Assembly (NCBI GenBank): GCA_051294375.1
Contig: JBJCIZ010000239.1
Location: 405,078 to 469,077, forward strand
Reading direction: 5' to 3'
Source of the DNA: Paraspadella gotoi
Taxonomy: Eukaryota > Chaetognatha
Length of the DNA: 64,000 nucleotides
The translations under genes were made by a program, and so were the position numbers. The notes below the pieces were generated by a model. That model was not told the origin of the DNA. It did not search any database and worked only from the letters and a program-made list of their open reading frames with translations. Of this stretch, positions 10,300 through 21,924 are shown one piece after another (within the stretch, counting starts at the first letter, position 1; each line of letters starts with the position of its first letter).

Positions 10300-10450
10300 A
10301 ATCACTTAACCTTTTCCTTAACCCTAACGCCACCTAATTTTGTATTATTAACCTGAAACCTTAACTCTTAACTCATATACTTAATCCTAATCACTAACCT
10401 AATCCCTATCCTTAATTCATAACTTAATCTTTATCTTAATCCTTAACCTT
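10300..10450. repeat. Degenerate CCTAA-type repeat
   Basis: Repeats of AACCCTAAC, TTAACC, TAATCC and TTAATCTT words, the C-strand form of the telomere-like DNA. Confidence 0.45.
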
Positions 10451-10596
10451 TGACGTCATTTTAAATCCAAAAACTGACTTACCGATCTAATAGTAATAGT
10501 ATAATAGTATATAATATATATATAATATATAATAGTATATAATAGAAATACTTAAGGGATTGGTCTTTTCATACAATTGAAACATTCTTTGAAACA

Positions 10597-10830
10597 TTGT
10601 ACCACTTCTTTGATAGGGAAGCCAAGTACTCTGGGAGTGAAAAAAACGAGACTGTGAGAGAGTCTTTGATTGAAAGCTTGCAGGGACCTGCTATATCATT
10701 ATCTTGTGAGAGTGATGGAGGCCCTAAACCACCAAAGCCTGTCAAAAGTCAGGGGCAAGATAGCTTATTTATTAAATAATTTTAATATTGGTTGTACCAA
10801 TTTCATTTCATTTAAATTTAGCATGAAATG
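10597..10830 (+). repeat. Short interspersed element, copy 2
   Basis: The + orientation copy of the family at 6567-6725 and 49970-50140. It has the same sequence from TTGATTGAAAGCTTGCA through GGTTGTACCAATTTCAT. Confidence 0.6.
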
Positions 10831-10859
10831 CCCACTATTGCCCGCTCTAAAGTGAAAGA

Positions 10860-12300
10860 ACGATATACAATATTTTGATATTATTTCATTTAATTTATAT
10901 CGCTGATTGGACTTATACCATGTCTCGAATCAAATCGGTGAATGAATCTTTTCTCGAGTGCAAAACTTGGGATGAAGACCGAAGTTCAACGAACGAATTG
11001 ATAACGAAACCAAGTTCAGATCGATAATTTTCAAAAAAACACTGTCTGACATTAATATTAATATCATTACATTATTATCGTATGTGTATTTGTTGCACTA
11101 GCGTTACCCAAATTTTTAATTACGCCAGACGAAGGGTCACGACGCATTTTAATAGGTTCCTTTTTTTGTCTGTAGAAGACGTTGGGACTGATAAACCTGA
11201 AAAAAAAAAAACTTGATCGGAAGGGAACTCTCCCGAGTTTCCAAGTGATCGAGTAATTTTGCGGTTTTTCTTTGATCGTGATCTTACGTGTGAAATTAAT
11301 TTAAAAGATTTTGAAATATATTTTTGATGTAGACTTTATATTTTTTATTAAGCCTTTTATTTTTAATAAATTGTATTAATAATATAATATTATATAATAT
11401 AAAAAATATAAAGATGATTATTAGTTTTTTTGATAAAATACTTACTGAAAGTTATTTCTAGATTTTGTGAAGAATAAGTATGAAAAGGATAATATTTAAC
11501 AGTATTTTCAGAATCTTTTCAGAGTCTTTGCTTTTAGTAATTATCAAAAGCTGACAAAAGTGATGGGAAAATGACGCAATTACCACGTTTGTGCCATGAG
11601 TATTTTTTTCCCCAAGAAATTGCGAACTTTTACTGTTTTTAAAACAGATACAAATCTAATACGGCACAATGTGCACGTAAAATAATGTAGTTAGCATATG
11701 GAGGTAGATTTTTAAATAAATATTAAGTTTCCACAAGCTAACGTAATTGTTCAGCAAGAAGTTGAAAGAAACTGCTACTTTGTTTATCAAGATATGATTT
11801 TTTTTTTGGTTCTCTCGGCGGCGCTACGAGTCCTTTGAAAGAAACCGTGATCATCTAAAAAAAAACAACCAAAAAGCAGAATAACATTTTTAGATTATGT
11901 TTCTTTCTTCTTCTTCTTTTTCTTTCTTTTTCTTTCGATCCTCATTAAAAATTATCGTCTCATCTTTTTCCCTCCTCTTCCTTCCATCTCGCCTCGTGCG
12001 GTCAGACTCTAACGATCACGAGGTCTGCATTTTTCGTTGAACTTTTTACATTTTGAAAATGGATTAACATACATAAAACGTTAAATGCACATAGTATAAG
12101 CTCCGTAATAATCCAATATTAAAAATTATGAATTTGAAAAAATAAAATATTTAGGATTAATTTTTTTTTTTTTTTTTTTTTTAACATTCGATTTTTTTAA
12201 TCCTAAACATTGGAGTTATTTATCTGGAAAAGTTACATTACAAAAGTCTTACAACTTATTCAAACGTCTTAGTTTTCAACTAGTTTCACCTTACTTATTC
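10860..12300. other. AT-rich intergenic DNA
   Basis: No coding exon, RNA gene or long repeat is seen. There are homopolymer runs (for example T at 12160-12182) and a CT-rich stretch near 11900-11990. Confidence 0.5.
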
Positions 12301-12401
12301 ACTGTTAACCTTTCACTTCGTGATCTCTTTCACCATCGTTCAGAAATTCTCTTCTTTTCTCAACGGAAGCGAAGATGTGAAGCTTATCGCGACCATCGTC
12401 T

Positions 12402-12404
<3 letters not shown>

Positions 12405-12437
<33 letters not shown>

Positions 12438-12529
12438 AGACGACCGAATAAAAAGCGAAGACGATAGGTCGAGGGTCGAATTTCGCGCCGTGGGTGGGAG
12501 GGGAAGAGAGAGAGAGAGAGATGAGAGAG

Positions 12530-12589
<60 letters not shown>

Positions 12590-12600
12590 GAGAGAGAGAA
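12405..12600. repeat. (GAC)n followed by (GA)n block
   Basis: A GAC trinucleotide run at about 12408-12440 and an interrupted (GA)n block at about 12505-12598. - strand frames give poly-Val, poly-Ser or poly-Arg and then Ser-Leu, which are repeat translations. Confidence 0.85.
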
Positions 12601-12827
12601 CGGCGCCAAAAGGGTGATTGATTGCGATTGCCGATAGCCAAGTGGTCCCATTTTTATTTTTTCGGTTTTTTTTTTTTGGTTTGAAGTCCAATGAATGAGA
12701 GATTAATTTAACGAAAGATTCGCATCAACGTTGATCTCCCTCTCTCGTTCTCTCTCTCTCTCTCTCTTCAAGCTACGTCCAAGAACTATATCGCGAAAAA
12801 ACACTTGATCAGAGACCCTAAAAACCA

Positions 12828-12926
12828 TGAGCGAGCTACCGCGGCCACTCAACAACAACCCGCCCACACAAAATCAAACGTTACCAGCACCTAAAGGGAA
12901 AACGACATGCCTCCTCGTAACGTAGA
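12828..12926 (+). CDS. Candidate short coding exon (MSELPRPL...)
   Basis: An ATG at 12828 opens 32 codons rich in Pro, Asn and Gln and ends at a TAG, or is spliced at CTCCTC|GTAACG (about 12916). The leader is CpG-richer than its surroundings. A possible partner is the hydrophobic exon near 13420-13600, but the phases do not fit cleanly. No family is recognised. Confidence 0.25.
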
Positions 12927-13261
12927 CCATTCCACACGAGTCCCTCCCGGACCGCTCCTCCCCCCCCCTCTCCCCGTACTCAGCAGTACACGTGGCGCAA
13001 GAAGTACGTTCGTTCGGCCGAGCTTACCGCCGTGCTTCAGCTTCCTCTTCGCCTTCAGCTCGAGCGACCTTTCCTCCCTTCACAGTTCATCCCATCCCCT
13101 CCTTCCAGTACTCTCTGTCTCCAATCATCCGCCTCTCCGCCCCCCTTCTCAACTCTGCGATCTCTCCTCTCTCTCTCTTCTCTCTCTTCTCCTTCTCTTA
13201 TGTCTGTCACTGTCTGTCTTTATGACGTCTGTCAGCTGTCAGTCGATTTTGCAGAAAATAA

Positions 13262-13263
13262 AC

Positions 13264-13342
<79 letters not shown>
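13262..13342 (+). repeat. (CT)n, about 80 bp
   Basis: A pure dinucleotide array in a CT-rich region (13080-13342). Confidence 0.95.
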
Positions 13343-13345
<3 letters not shown>

Positions 13346-13407
13346 GCACTTCCTCCACGCCTTCTACCTGACTTATATAAATATAAATATACTATTTAAA
13401 ACCAAAT

Positions 13408-13457
13408 CTCTTTATCCATCATTATCCTAGTCGCCATAAAAATTATCTTGATAACCG

Positions 13458-13494
<37 letters not shown>

Positions 13495-13594
13495 AGTCGC
13501 CAATCTCCCGAACCAAGGCGCTTTCTTACGCACCGATTCGGCGATTTGGGAGTCCCGACTTCAAGATGCGGCCGACTCCTCGGAGGTCTCGCTC
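13408..13594 (+). other. Candidate transmembrane exon with poly-Val from (GTC)n
   Basis: In one frame the DNA reads a hydrophobic stretch (IIILVAIKIILITG) continued by about 11 Val codons of a (GTC)n run, then a normal-looking polar sequence (NLPNQGAFLRTDSAIWESR, LQDAADSSEV), then a stop overlapping a donor-like AAG|GTAGTT. This resembles a signal-anchor helix extended by a microsatellite. Other frames of the repeat give poly-Arg or poly-Ser, so the call is weak. Confidence 0.3.
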
Positions 13595-13902
13595 TAAGGT
13601 AGTTTGTTCTTTGGTGGATTGAGGGGGTGGTAGAAGGTGGCGGGGTGGTAGAGTGGTCAGTGGGCACACTCTTGGGATTAAAGAGGGTGCGCTAAAGATG
13701 GTGTTAATTAGTGGATGCGTCGAGGAAAGACCGTTGCGAAGTTTGTGATTGATGTTTTCGGGGCCTGGGCCCGGGGGGGGAGTGGGGGCGCAGGAAGTTT
13801 GGGGCGGTTTGCCGACGAGTTTTCTTCCAGGTGAGAAGTTTGGACGCGGCCAGATTTCGGGTTGGGAGTGAGTCTCTTTGGGGCGAAGACTCTTTCTGTT
13901 GG

Positions 13903-13909
13903 GAGAGAA

Positions 13910-13974
<65 letters not shown>

Positions 13975-14000
13975 AGAAGAAGGAGAGAGAGAGAAGCGAT
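13903..14000 (+). repeat. (GA)n with interruptions
   Basis: A GA-rich array, about 100 bp, with GGAGA interruptions. Confidence 0.9.
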
Positions 14001-14877
14001 TGTTCGGACGGTCATAATAGAAACGGATAAAAAATTTTTCCTCCCGGGTATTGACCAAATGGCCTTCAAGAATTCAGCCAATTAATTAAATTATTATTAA
14101 TATAATCAATCAATCAAATAAATCAATCAATCAATCAATAAATATATGAATAAATAAAGAATCAATCAATCAATCAAATCAAATCAATACGTCTCAGTTA
14201 CCCTCTCTAACTGTCATCGCAAATTATTCGCCCTGTAGGCCGAGAGTTCCGACTTTCTTTCATCGATTTCACCGGAGTTTTGATCGGAAGTCAAAAAAAG
14301 AAAAATTAAAAAAATATATAAAAATATGGGCGGGAAAAAAAGAAAGAAAGAAAGAAAGATGATAGAAATTCTGGACGGATAATTAGGTAAAAAAAGCCGG
14401 AGAGGAAATGTAATAGAGTGAAGGAAATATGGGGTGGGAGGAGGAAGAGGAGGAGGAGGAAGAGGAAGAGGAAGAGGAAGGGGGGAAGTGGAAGGAGAAA
14501 TGGTAGAAAAATAATGCCTCTTTTTCCGAGGACGCCTCATTTTGGGAATTAGATAAATTTTTATGCGGTTAAAGATTAGATTAGAGTTTAGGATTAAGGA
14601 TAAAGTTAGGAACTAGGGTTAGGATTTTAGTAAACTTTGTAATGGGCATTATAATCCGAGCAGCAAGGGAAATGCGAGGAAGATTAATTCATACTTAAGA
14701 TCGGAATATTATGACGTCCCAACATCATGAAGTAAAAGGAAAACAAATTATCCAAAAAAAAAATATACAAAATATGTTTTTGATTTTTCTATCGAAAATT
14801 CAAAAAGGCCTTCGGGCCTGATAAATGCGGGTTTTTCAAACTCGATTTAACTTTAAGATGGAAAAAAAATTGAGAGG

Positions 14878-14909
<32 letters not shown>

Positions 14910-15250
14910 GAGGAGAGAGAGAGGGAGAGAAGAGGAGGGAGAGAGAAAGAGAGAGAAATAAAAAAAAAAAATCAACAAAAATTTTAACGAAATAAAAAAA
15001 AAGTTAATTAAAAAAAAAGTAATTGAAACTTTTTCCCTCGACTTTTCAAAAAAAATTTTGGCTGCGGCTTTTTCTTTTTTTTTTCCAGGGAAATACTCCG
15101 ATATTTATCATTTAGCTTTCCTTTTTTTTCTTTTTCTTTTTTTTTCGCTTTAAAAAGTCAGGAAATGGAATCGATTTCGTGGAAAAACATTTGAATTTTA
15201 GGTTTTTTTTTTTTTTAAACTTTTTAGTCGACTTAATCATTTCGACTTCC
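14001..15250. other. Intergenic DNA with simple repeats
   Basis: Contains (AATC)n near 14100-14190, a GAGGAA-rich stretch near 14440-14490, telomere-like words at 14575-14640, (GA)n at 14875-14960 and T-runs near 15120-15220. No gene is seen. Confidence 0.5.
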
Positions 15251-15254
15251 TCCT

Positions 15255-15624
15255 TCAAGTTGGAGAATTTTATGGGCAGTTCGATTCTGAGGCGCTAAAC
15301 AATGGTTAATTATTGTTTTACCTAATAATTAATTGATTTATGAATTATTTGATCAATTCGTAATTCATTCAATATTTTATTCTTATTCTTTATTCATTCA
15401 TTCTATTATTCATTCATTCTTTCATTCACACGTTCTTTCGTTGGTTCCTTCATTCATTAATTTATGCATTTGAATCATCCATTAAAACCGTTAACTCTTT
15501 GCTTCGTTATTCATTCACTCATTAGCCAATTAATTTATTCATTCACAAATTATATTAATCATTTTTTTATCTCACTCTCTAATGCATTAATTCATTCATT
15601 CATTCATTCATTCTTTCATTCATT
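15255..15624 (+). repeat. Extra partial copy of the duplicated segment's start
   Basis: The sequence from CCTTCAAGTTGGAGAATTTT through the (ATTC)n array is repeated directly afterwards at 15625 and again at 29476. Three copies of this ~370 bp start therefore exist, differing mainly by one-base indels. Confidence 0.75.
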
Positions 15625-16160
15625 TCCTTCAAGTTGGAGATTTTATGGCAGTTCGATCTGAGGCGCTAAAATGGTTAATTATTGTTTTACTAATGAATTA
15701 ATTTGATTATGAATTTATTGATCAATTCGTATTCATCAATATTTTATTCTTATTCTTTATTCATTCATTCTATTATTCATATCAATTTTTCCATTCACAC
15801 GTTCTTTCGTGGTTATCCTTCATTCATTAATTTATGCATTGAATCAATCCATTAAAACCGTTAAGCTCTTTGCTTTCGTTATTCATTCACTCCAAATTAA
15901 GCCAATTAATTTCTTCATTCACAAATTGTATTACATTTTTTATCTCACTCTCTAATGCAAATTCCTTATCATTATCATTTTTCATTCAATTTCATTCATT
16001 CATTCATTCATTATCATTCATTCATTCATTCATTCATCATTCATTCATTCTATTAATTCATTCATTCATTTATTCCTATCATTCATTCATNNNNNNNNNN
16101 NNNNNNNNNNNNNNNTCATTCATTCATTCATTCATTCATTCATTTATTCATCAATCCCTT
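15355..16160 (+). repeat. (ATTC)n tetranucleotide arrays
   Basis: Interrupted (ATTC)n/(TTCA)n arrays at 15355-15625 and 15770-16160, the latter with a 25-base gap at 16091-16115. Ile-His-Ser-Phe frames over them are repeat translations. The second duplicated copy has the matching array at 29590-29975. Confidence 0.9.
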
Positions 16161-16643
16161 TTATCTTCTCATGTTGATCTCTTTTCACATCTTCGAATGC
16201 TCCTCCCAAAATGAGTCGCAAAACTTTCGCCCTCGATGTTCTTCTGTTTTTCTTTCGTGATCCGAAACCAATTTTTTTATCACCTTTATCTTTCACAATC
16301 GAGTTGTTAGTTTAAAGGAAAAGATTAAACATTTGTTTACGATTCGGACGAGATAAATGTACATCGGTGTTAGGATGAAGGGCGGACGTTAATAGCCGAA
16401 GGAAATCGGATCCATCACTCGTTCTCGTTTGGGTTATGTTTTTAACTTGTAGGACCGGAAGCAGAACATCTTTAAATAGCCCGGAAAACAAAGATACGGT
16501 TTATTTACTGTTTTATGTTTATTGACAGATAGATAACATTAATTAAAAATTTTAATATTGATAGTACTAATATTTTTTAATAATAAAAAAAAAATAAACT
16601 GCTTGGAAGATATTTTGTGAACTCGGGAATGGACAATATTTCC

Positions 16644-16863
16644 CAGGTCATCTTAGTTGACCTTTTTCGGACTCGTCTTTTTCACCATCGTTGTCGCTTT
16701 CTCGTGGTTTTTTCTTTTAGCCGAAAACCTCGTCACTTGTTATTCGATCAAAATCGTTTCGCAGGAAAAGATTTTCAATTATTGCACGACATTAAAATTT
16801 CCCCATTTGTTTAATTCTACAAGATTAAGCTTATTCGAGCCGGTGGCCTACTTCCTTCAATGA
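16644..16863 (+). other. Candidate membrane-segment exon
   Basis: After an acceptor-like CATCTTAG (16651) one frame reads a strongly hydrophobic run (LTFFGLVFFTIVVAFSWFF, then LLAENLVTCYSIKIVSQEK) and ends about 60 codons on at a TGA. Base composition is more balanced than in its AT-rich surroundings. It is repeated with indels near 30475-30680. No family is recognised; it could be the last exon of an unidentified + strand gene. Confidence 0.3.
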
Positions 16864-17039
16864 TAATATAAATAATATAAATAATAAAATAATATAAATG
16901 ATATAAATAATAATATAAAATAATAAAACATTTTCTACACTGCTGTTTTAAATAAAACTCACGAGGCGGAAATATTCGAACCCGTCCCTCGACATTTTTA
17001 CAACTGCTATTGTCTTTTTTTATTTTATTTTACACTCGG

Positions 17040-17207
17040 TTTATTCCCCGCGATTGCTTGGTCGATGGAGCGACGGTGCTTGGCGTCAACCAAGCGGACG
17101 CTCCGCGGTTCGTCGCTCTCTCGACTCTCTCTCTGTCTCTCTCGCTCGTTGAACAAGCGAAGAGACGGAAAGTGGGATGGAGACGAACAAGCACTCTGAC
17201 ACGAAGG
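17040..17207 (+). other. Candidate non-coding first exon
   Basis: A CpG-rich island ends in a donor (CACGAAG|GTAAAT near 17208). It is also present at about 30850-31020, with indels but the same donor. The CTCTCTCGACTCTCTCTCTG stretch inside makes frames unreliable. It may be a 5' UTR exon. Confidence 0.25.
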
Positions 17208-17222
17208 TAAATATCAAAAAGA

Positions 17223-17390
17223 AGAGAGAGAGAGAGAGAGAGAGACAATGAGGGGATGGTCTTTTCATGGTTTGGTTTTGTGAGGGCAAAAATATAGTAG
17301 GAGTCAAGAAAAGAGAGAGAGAGAAGGAGAGAGAGAGAGAGAAGAGAAGACAGAAATAAAGAAAAAAAAGAGAGCGGGGAGAGAGAGAAG

Positions 17391-17451
<61 letters not shown>

Positions 17452-17482
17452 CAGAGAGAGAGAGAGAAAGACAGATAGAAAG
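17223..17482 (+). repeat. Interrupted (GA)n block
   Basis: (GA)n arrays at 17223-17246 and 17315-17482 separated by non-repetitive DNA; the counterpart is 31036-31310. Confidence 0.9.
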
Positions 17483-17849
17483 AGAACAAGAGTATCTAAG
17501 AGCCATTATTCAGTTTTAAAGCAAGAGGCGAGCAAAAAATTAATTGTTGATTAATAAAATTAACTAATTACATGTAAAATTAATACCGCTTTGTCATTCT
17601 GTCAAAGTAACTAATTTATATTCGCATATTTATATTGCGTATTTTGAATCGTTAATTAGTTTTCCTGTTAAAACTAATTAAAAAAAATGACGCCATATTT
17701 TTCTTTACATACATTAACATTTAGTTTTCGCGTGAAAAGTATTTACCAAAAAAAAAAACAAAAAAAAAAACAAACATTTTTTTTGGAGAAAACAAAAGAG
17801 AGGCGATGTCGCTAATTACTAAACTTGAATTTTTAAAACGAAACAAACT

Positions 17850-18065
17850 ATGTTTTTGAACGAAATAACGGAACTTTTTTTTAACGACGAAGACGACTAT
17901 AACGACGATGTAGATGACAGCGACGACGACGAAAACAACGAAGATGACAGCGACGACGACGAAAACAACGACGATGACAACGATGCAATGACAGCAACAA
18001 TCTGCCGGAAAGTCAACACCTTTTTTTTTTTCCTTCGCGTCAAGAGTCGAATTGCAACTGGGATT
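17850..18065 (+). other. Acidic repeat ORF of doubtful status
   Basis: An open frame of 72 codons contains two tandem copies of DDSDDDENNE-like units encoded by a 30-bp repeat. It could be an acidic exon or a (GAC/GAT)n microsatellite. The matching place in copy B (31682-31870) is frameshifted. Confidence 0.2.
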
Positions 18066-18091
18066 TAGAGGAGGATTTTCGTCGCTGAGAG

Positions 18092-18095
<4 letters not shown>

Positions 18096-18183
<88 letters not shown>

Positions 18184-18240
18184 AGAAATTGTAAGAGAGA
18201 GAGCGAGAGAGAGAGAGAGAAAGAGAAAGAGGGGGTGAGA
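18096..18240 (+). repeat. (GA)n, about 140 bp
   Basis: A nearly pure dinucleotide array. In copy B the corresponding place (31915-32385) is longer and broken up. Confidence 0.95.
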
Positions 18241-18407
18241 TGGCAAGATGGCGAAAGATCGAGAGATTGAGATGGCAAAACGGCATTTTAACTCCGTAAA
18301 ACTTTCACCATGTCGCTATATCAATATATCATATTACCTTCTTAACTGCGACCCTCACAACGACAATTTTCCCCTCACCCTCACCGCATCACCCTCTCGT
18401 CCCCCCC

Positions 18408-18601
18408 NNNNNNNNNNNNNNNNNNNNNNNNNNNNNNNNNNNNNNNNNNNNNNNNNNNNNNNNNNNNNNNNNNNNNNNNNNNNNNNNNNNNNNNNNNNNN
18501 NNNNNNNNNNNNNNNNNNNNNNNNNNNNNNNNNNNNNNNNNNNNNNNNNNNNNNNNNNNNNNNNNNNNNNNNNNNNNNNNNNNNNNNNNNNNNNNNNNNN
18601 N
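18408..18601. other. Assembly gap (N)
   Basis: 194 N. Copy B spans it with about 130 bp at 32540-32670 that includes two A-runs. Confidence 0.99.
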
Positions 18602-18704
18602 GGGGTAGCGGAAAGGGTCGGGGATTGAGTGGGTAATGTCGGGCTCACATTGTCTGTTTAAGGAGTCAATTAGAAGGGATAGGGATATAAAACAATCCGT
18701 AAAC

Positions 18705-18960
18705 CCTGATCTAATCTTAAACCCTAATACTCACCCAAATCCCAATCTTAATCCTAACACTAATCCTAACCTTAATCCTAACCCTAATCCTAAACTATCC
18801 CTGATCTAATCTTAAACCCTAATCCTAATCATAACCCTAATCTTAACTCTAATTCTAACCCTAACCCTAATCCTATTCCTAATCCTAAACCCTAATCTCT
18901 AACCTTAAAAGCTAATCTCAAACCTAAATCCTTAATCCTAATCTCAAACCAAATTTATTA
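18705..18960. repeat. Degenerate CCTAA/CCTAAT telomere-like repeat
   Basis: About 40 successive words of the type CCTAAT, CCCTAA, CCTAAC and TCTTAA. The counterpart in copy B is 32765-33025. Confidence 0.7.
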
Positions 18961-19027
18961 ACCGGATATCCAACTTAATCCTTTTCATTAAATTGATTCC
19001 GAATTTAGGATAAAAAGGGTCGTTCTG

Positions 19028-19180
19028 GGAATATAAGGCCGGAGTGTCCTCCTTTCCAGACGGCGCCGCGTCAACGAGTTTCACGCTTCGCGCCTCTCGG
19101 TTTTTTTTTTCGGCTCGATTGTTGTTGTTGTTCTAGAGATTGTTGTTGTTGTTGTTGTCTCTCATATTCGTCGTCATCGA
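19028..19180 (+). promoter_or_regulatory. Candidate promoter and 5' UTR exon
   Basis: An ATATAAGG box at about 19030 is followed some 30 bp later by a CpG-rich stretch, TTG repeats and a donor (ATCGAA|GTAAGG near 19178). The same arrangement is at about 33095-33250. I could not find a coding exon that it clearly feeds. Confidence 0.3.
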
Positions 19181-19249
19181 AGTAAGGATCGCATATTTTT
19201 TTCCTCCGTGGTTTTTTATGAAATTGGTACAATCAATATATAATTTTAT

Positions 19250-19255
19250 TCTCTC

Positions 19256-19330
<75 letters not shown>
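19250..19330 (+). repeat. (CT)n array
   Basis: About 75 bp of (CT)n; counterpart 33322-33390. Confidence 0.95.
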
Positions 19331-19332
<2 letters not shown>

Positions 19333-19615
19333 AAAATCGTTACAAACGGAAAAATAAGTATTACGCTTCCAATTTTTTCTAAGGCATATCAAAGAAGAGT
19401 ACAAACGGCTGCTTGTTCGTTTTCTACTGATGAAATTATTATGAAACAGATCGAATATACAAAGAAATAAACAAAGAAAAAGTAAAAATCTCACAAACAA
19501 ATCTTCCATCTGTGTGAATCTCAGCGTTTGTGAAGGCGGAAGGCGTGAACCGAAAAAAACAAAGCAAAGATGTTCACGGCGTGAAAAATAAAAAAAACAC
19601 GGAATATAGAATTAT

Positions 19616-19617
<2 letters not shown>

Positions 19618-19691
<74 letters not shown>
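19618..19691 (+). repeat. (GA)n array
   Basis: About 72 bp of (GA)n; counterpart 33664-33782. Confidence 0.95.
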
Positions 19692-19692
<1 letters not shown>

Positions 19693-20321
19693 AATATTCA
19701 ACTCTCTCTCAAAGACGAACAAAGCATCTGGAAATAATCGAATGTTTTGATATCAATCGAGAGATTTGTGTTGCTAAGAGATTCGGAACAGACGATTATT
19801 CTCAACCTCGACAGAATCTTTGAGCGAGAAAATTTCGTTTTATTTTTTTAAATTTAAATTCGATATTAGGGTGAAAATGTTCCCGACTGTCGACGCCTTC
19901 GTTGTTTAATTTCGTTGTTGGTTTTTTAATTAATCGTTTGAACGGCCGCTCGTGAGCTGGACGTCGCAGAGCCATCTGTCGGTGAATCGAAATAACTTTA
20001 AGCCTATTACGCTTTTATTATTTTAACGAGTATATTCTTTTTCTGTTTTTTTGTTTTGGTTGTCGGTCTGTCTGATTATCTGTCTATTCTGTTCACATTT
20101 AAACACGCTGCAGTTATAGTTAAATCTTGGAAAAGTTCGACGCGAGACTTTTTTTTCCTCTTTTTGTGAATTTCCGTGATCATCTGGAATAAATGATAAT
20201 TTCTATATTTTTACAATTGAACAGGTTTGTCGGTGTTAAACATAAGTTTCTAGTTTTTTCATTCTCGAATGTTTTGCTTTTTGACCCAAAACAATTACAA
20301 AAAATGGGTTTTATATGACGG

Positions 20322-20341
20322 GAGAAGAGAGAGAGAGAGGG

Positions 20342-20427
<86 letters not shown>

Positions 20428-20428
20428 A
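20322..20428 (+). repeat. (GA)n array
   Basis: An interrupted (GA)n; counterpart 34424-34514. The flanking Ser-Leu or Arg-Glu frames are repeat translations. Confidence 0.9.
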
Positions 20429-20769
20429 TTTTTTGTCACAAGTGAGTCAAAGATGATCGGTTCGTCAAAAATCCTTTCTCGCCTTTCAAGTCGAACTTCC
20501 GCGTCACCTTTCGTCAATTTCCTCTCACTCTCTGTCAGATCAGTCTCTGTCTCTGTCAGCGAAGAGTCCACCTGCCGTTGACGTCATCGGTTGCACCCAC
20601 AATCTTTTCACCATCGGAGAGAATGAACGTTTCGCGAAAACAAAATCCTTTTCACGTGTAAAAATGTGAAAAAGTAATTACGTGAAAATAATCATTTAAT
20701 TCGTCAATTAGTCGAAACGACTAATGATGGTAATTTTGTTTTTTTCCTTTTTTTCCCTGTTCTATCTTT

Positions 20770-20870
20770 TTATATCCTCAAGAAATTGGTAAATATCATC
20801 CATTCATTTAATAAATAAGCGATCTTGCCCATGACTGTTGACATGCTATGATTCCCTATTACAAGTTAAT
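20770..20870 (-). repeat. Short interspersed element, partial copy
   Basis: GAAATTGGTA, TTTAATAAATAAGC and a TGACTGTTGACATGCT block match the reverse complement of the family at 10597-10830. Only about 100 bp is recognisable. It is repeated with copy B at about 34870-34970. Confidence 0.45.
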
Positions 20871-21737
20871 GAAATAGCAAAAAGCCTTAAAAACTTTCAA
20901 TCTAATTTATTCAGTCTAAACTATTTACTCCTATCAATTAAATTATTTAATATTTCAAAAAAAAGTAAACAATTGAATAAAAGGAGTTTATATTATAATT
21001 TATATGGACGAGTTGTCGTCGTCAGGCGCCGCAGCAGACGGTTCGCGGCTCGAGTGACAGGCGAAAAAAAAAACTTGGTCAATAGTGACATCAACAAGCC
21101 GGTCTTCACACCTCACAACAACCGAAACGCCGCATCAGGTTGTGAATAAAATCTAGTTGAATCACAGATATCGTGTGAATACCTTTAATTTCGAACCAGG
21201 TAACAAGATAAATGAAACAGAGCAGATTCCCGTGTATTATTTTGTAACATAGAAAATAAAATAAGCAATTGAATTCTTTATAGATTTTCCAACGCCGAAG
21301 AAGAAAGTAATTTGGATCGTCTGACTCTGATTAGATACGGATCGCAATAACTTTACCTTAATTGGAATTATTTTTTGTTATGGTTTCGTTCACAAACGTA
21401 AACCAATTTTTTTTATCTTTAAATATGAATGCCACGTTGTACAATTAGCCAATTCGATTCCGTTCGCCTTTCTGTGTGAATTCTATTTATAAAAAAATCT
21501 TAATGAAGCGTCTGGAATCTCGGCGCCCAAAGTGTAATCTGAACTTCTTACTCTTGATTTATAGTTTCAATTTTTAATTTGGAAAAAAGGTTTCACCTTT
21601 CTGGTTTAACAGAGAATTTTCGGTTTGACATCACTTGAAATACTACTGTACCACTAAAAATACCACGATAAAAATTAACTTTTGGTTTTTATTCACATTA
21701 AGTTATTGTAAAAAAAATAGAGATAATGCTGTCATCA
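20871..21737. other. Intergenic DNA downstream of the ABCA gene
   Basis: No confident exon. A short CpG-rich ORF (MDELSSSGAAADGSRLE, from about 21004) is identical in both duplicated copies but is only 17 codons long. Confidence 0.4.
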
Positions 21738-21743
21738 TTTATT
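21738..21743 (-). promoter_or_regulatory. Candidate poly(A) signal of the ABCA gene
   Basis: AATAAA on the - strand about 180 bp downstream of the stop codon. Confidence 0.4.
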
Positions 21744-21924
21744 TTTATCACGAATAGTGTAACAATTTTCTTTGGAATGTGAGAGTCTACAGATCATAAA
21801 TAAATTAAAAAAAAAAAAAAAACTCACAACTTACATAACCTAGTCTAGTAAACATTTTGCACCTAAACGATTTGCACAAATAATAATAATTAAAAAAAAA
21901 AAACAAACTCCGAAACGATCACCA

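Noticed and set aside
12305-12691. Overlapping - strand frames with Ser-Leu, Val and Arg runs
   Set aside because: All three frames are open because of (GA)n and (GAC)n repeats; no frame has convincing flanks.
15355-16214. Ile-His-Ser-Phe repeat proteins
   Set aside because: They translate (ATTC)n arrays.
17030-18290. Ser-Leu and Arg-Glu repeat proteins
   Set aside because: Dinucleotide repeat translations; the same is true at 30836-32458 and 47379-48260.
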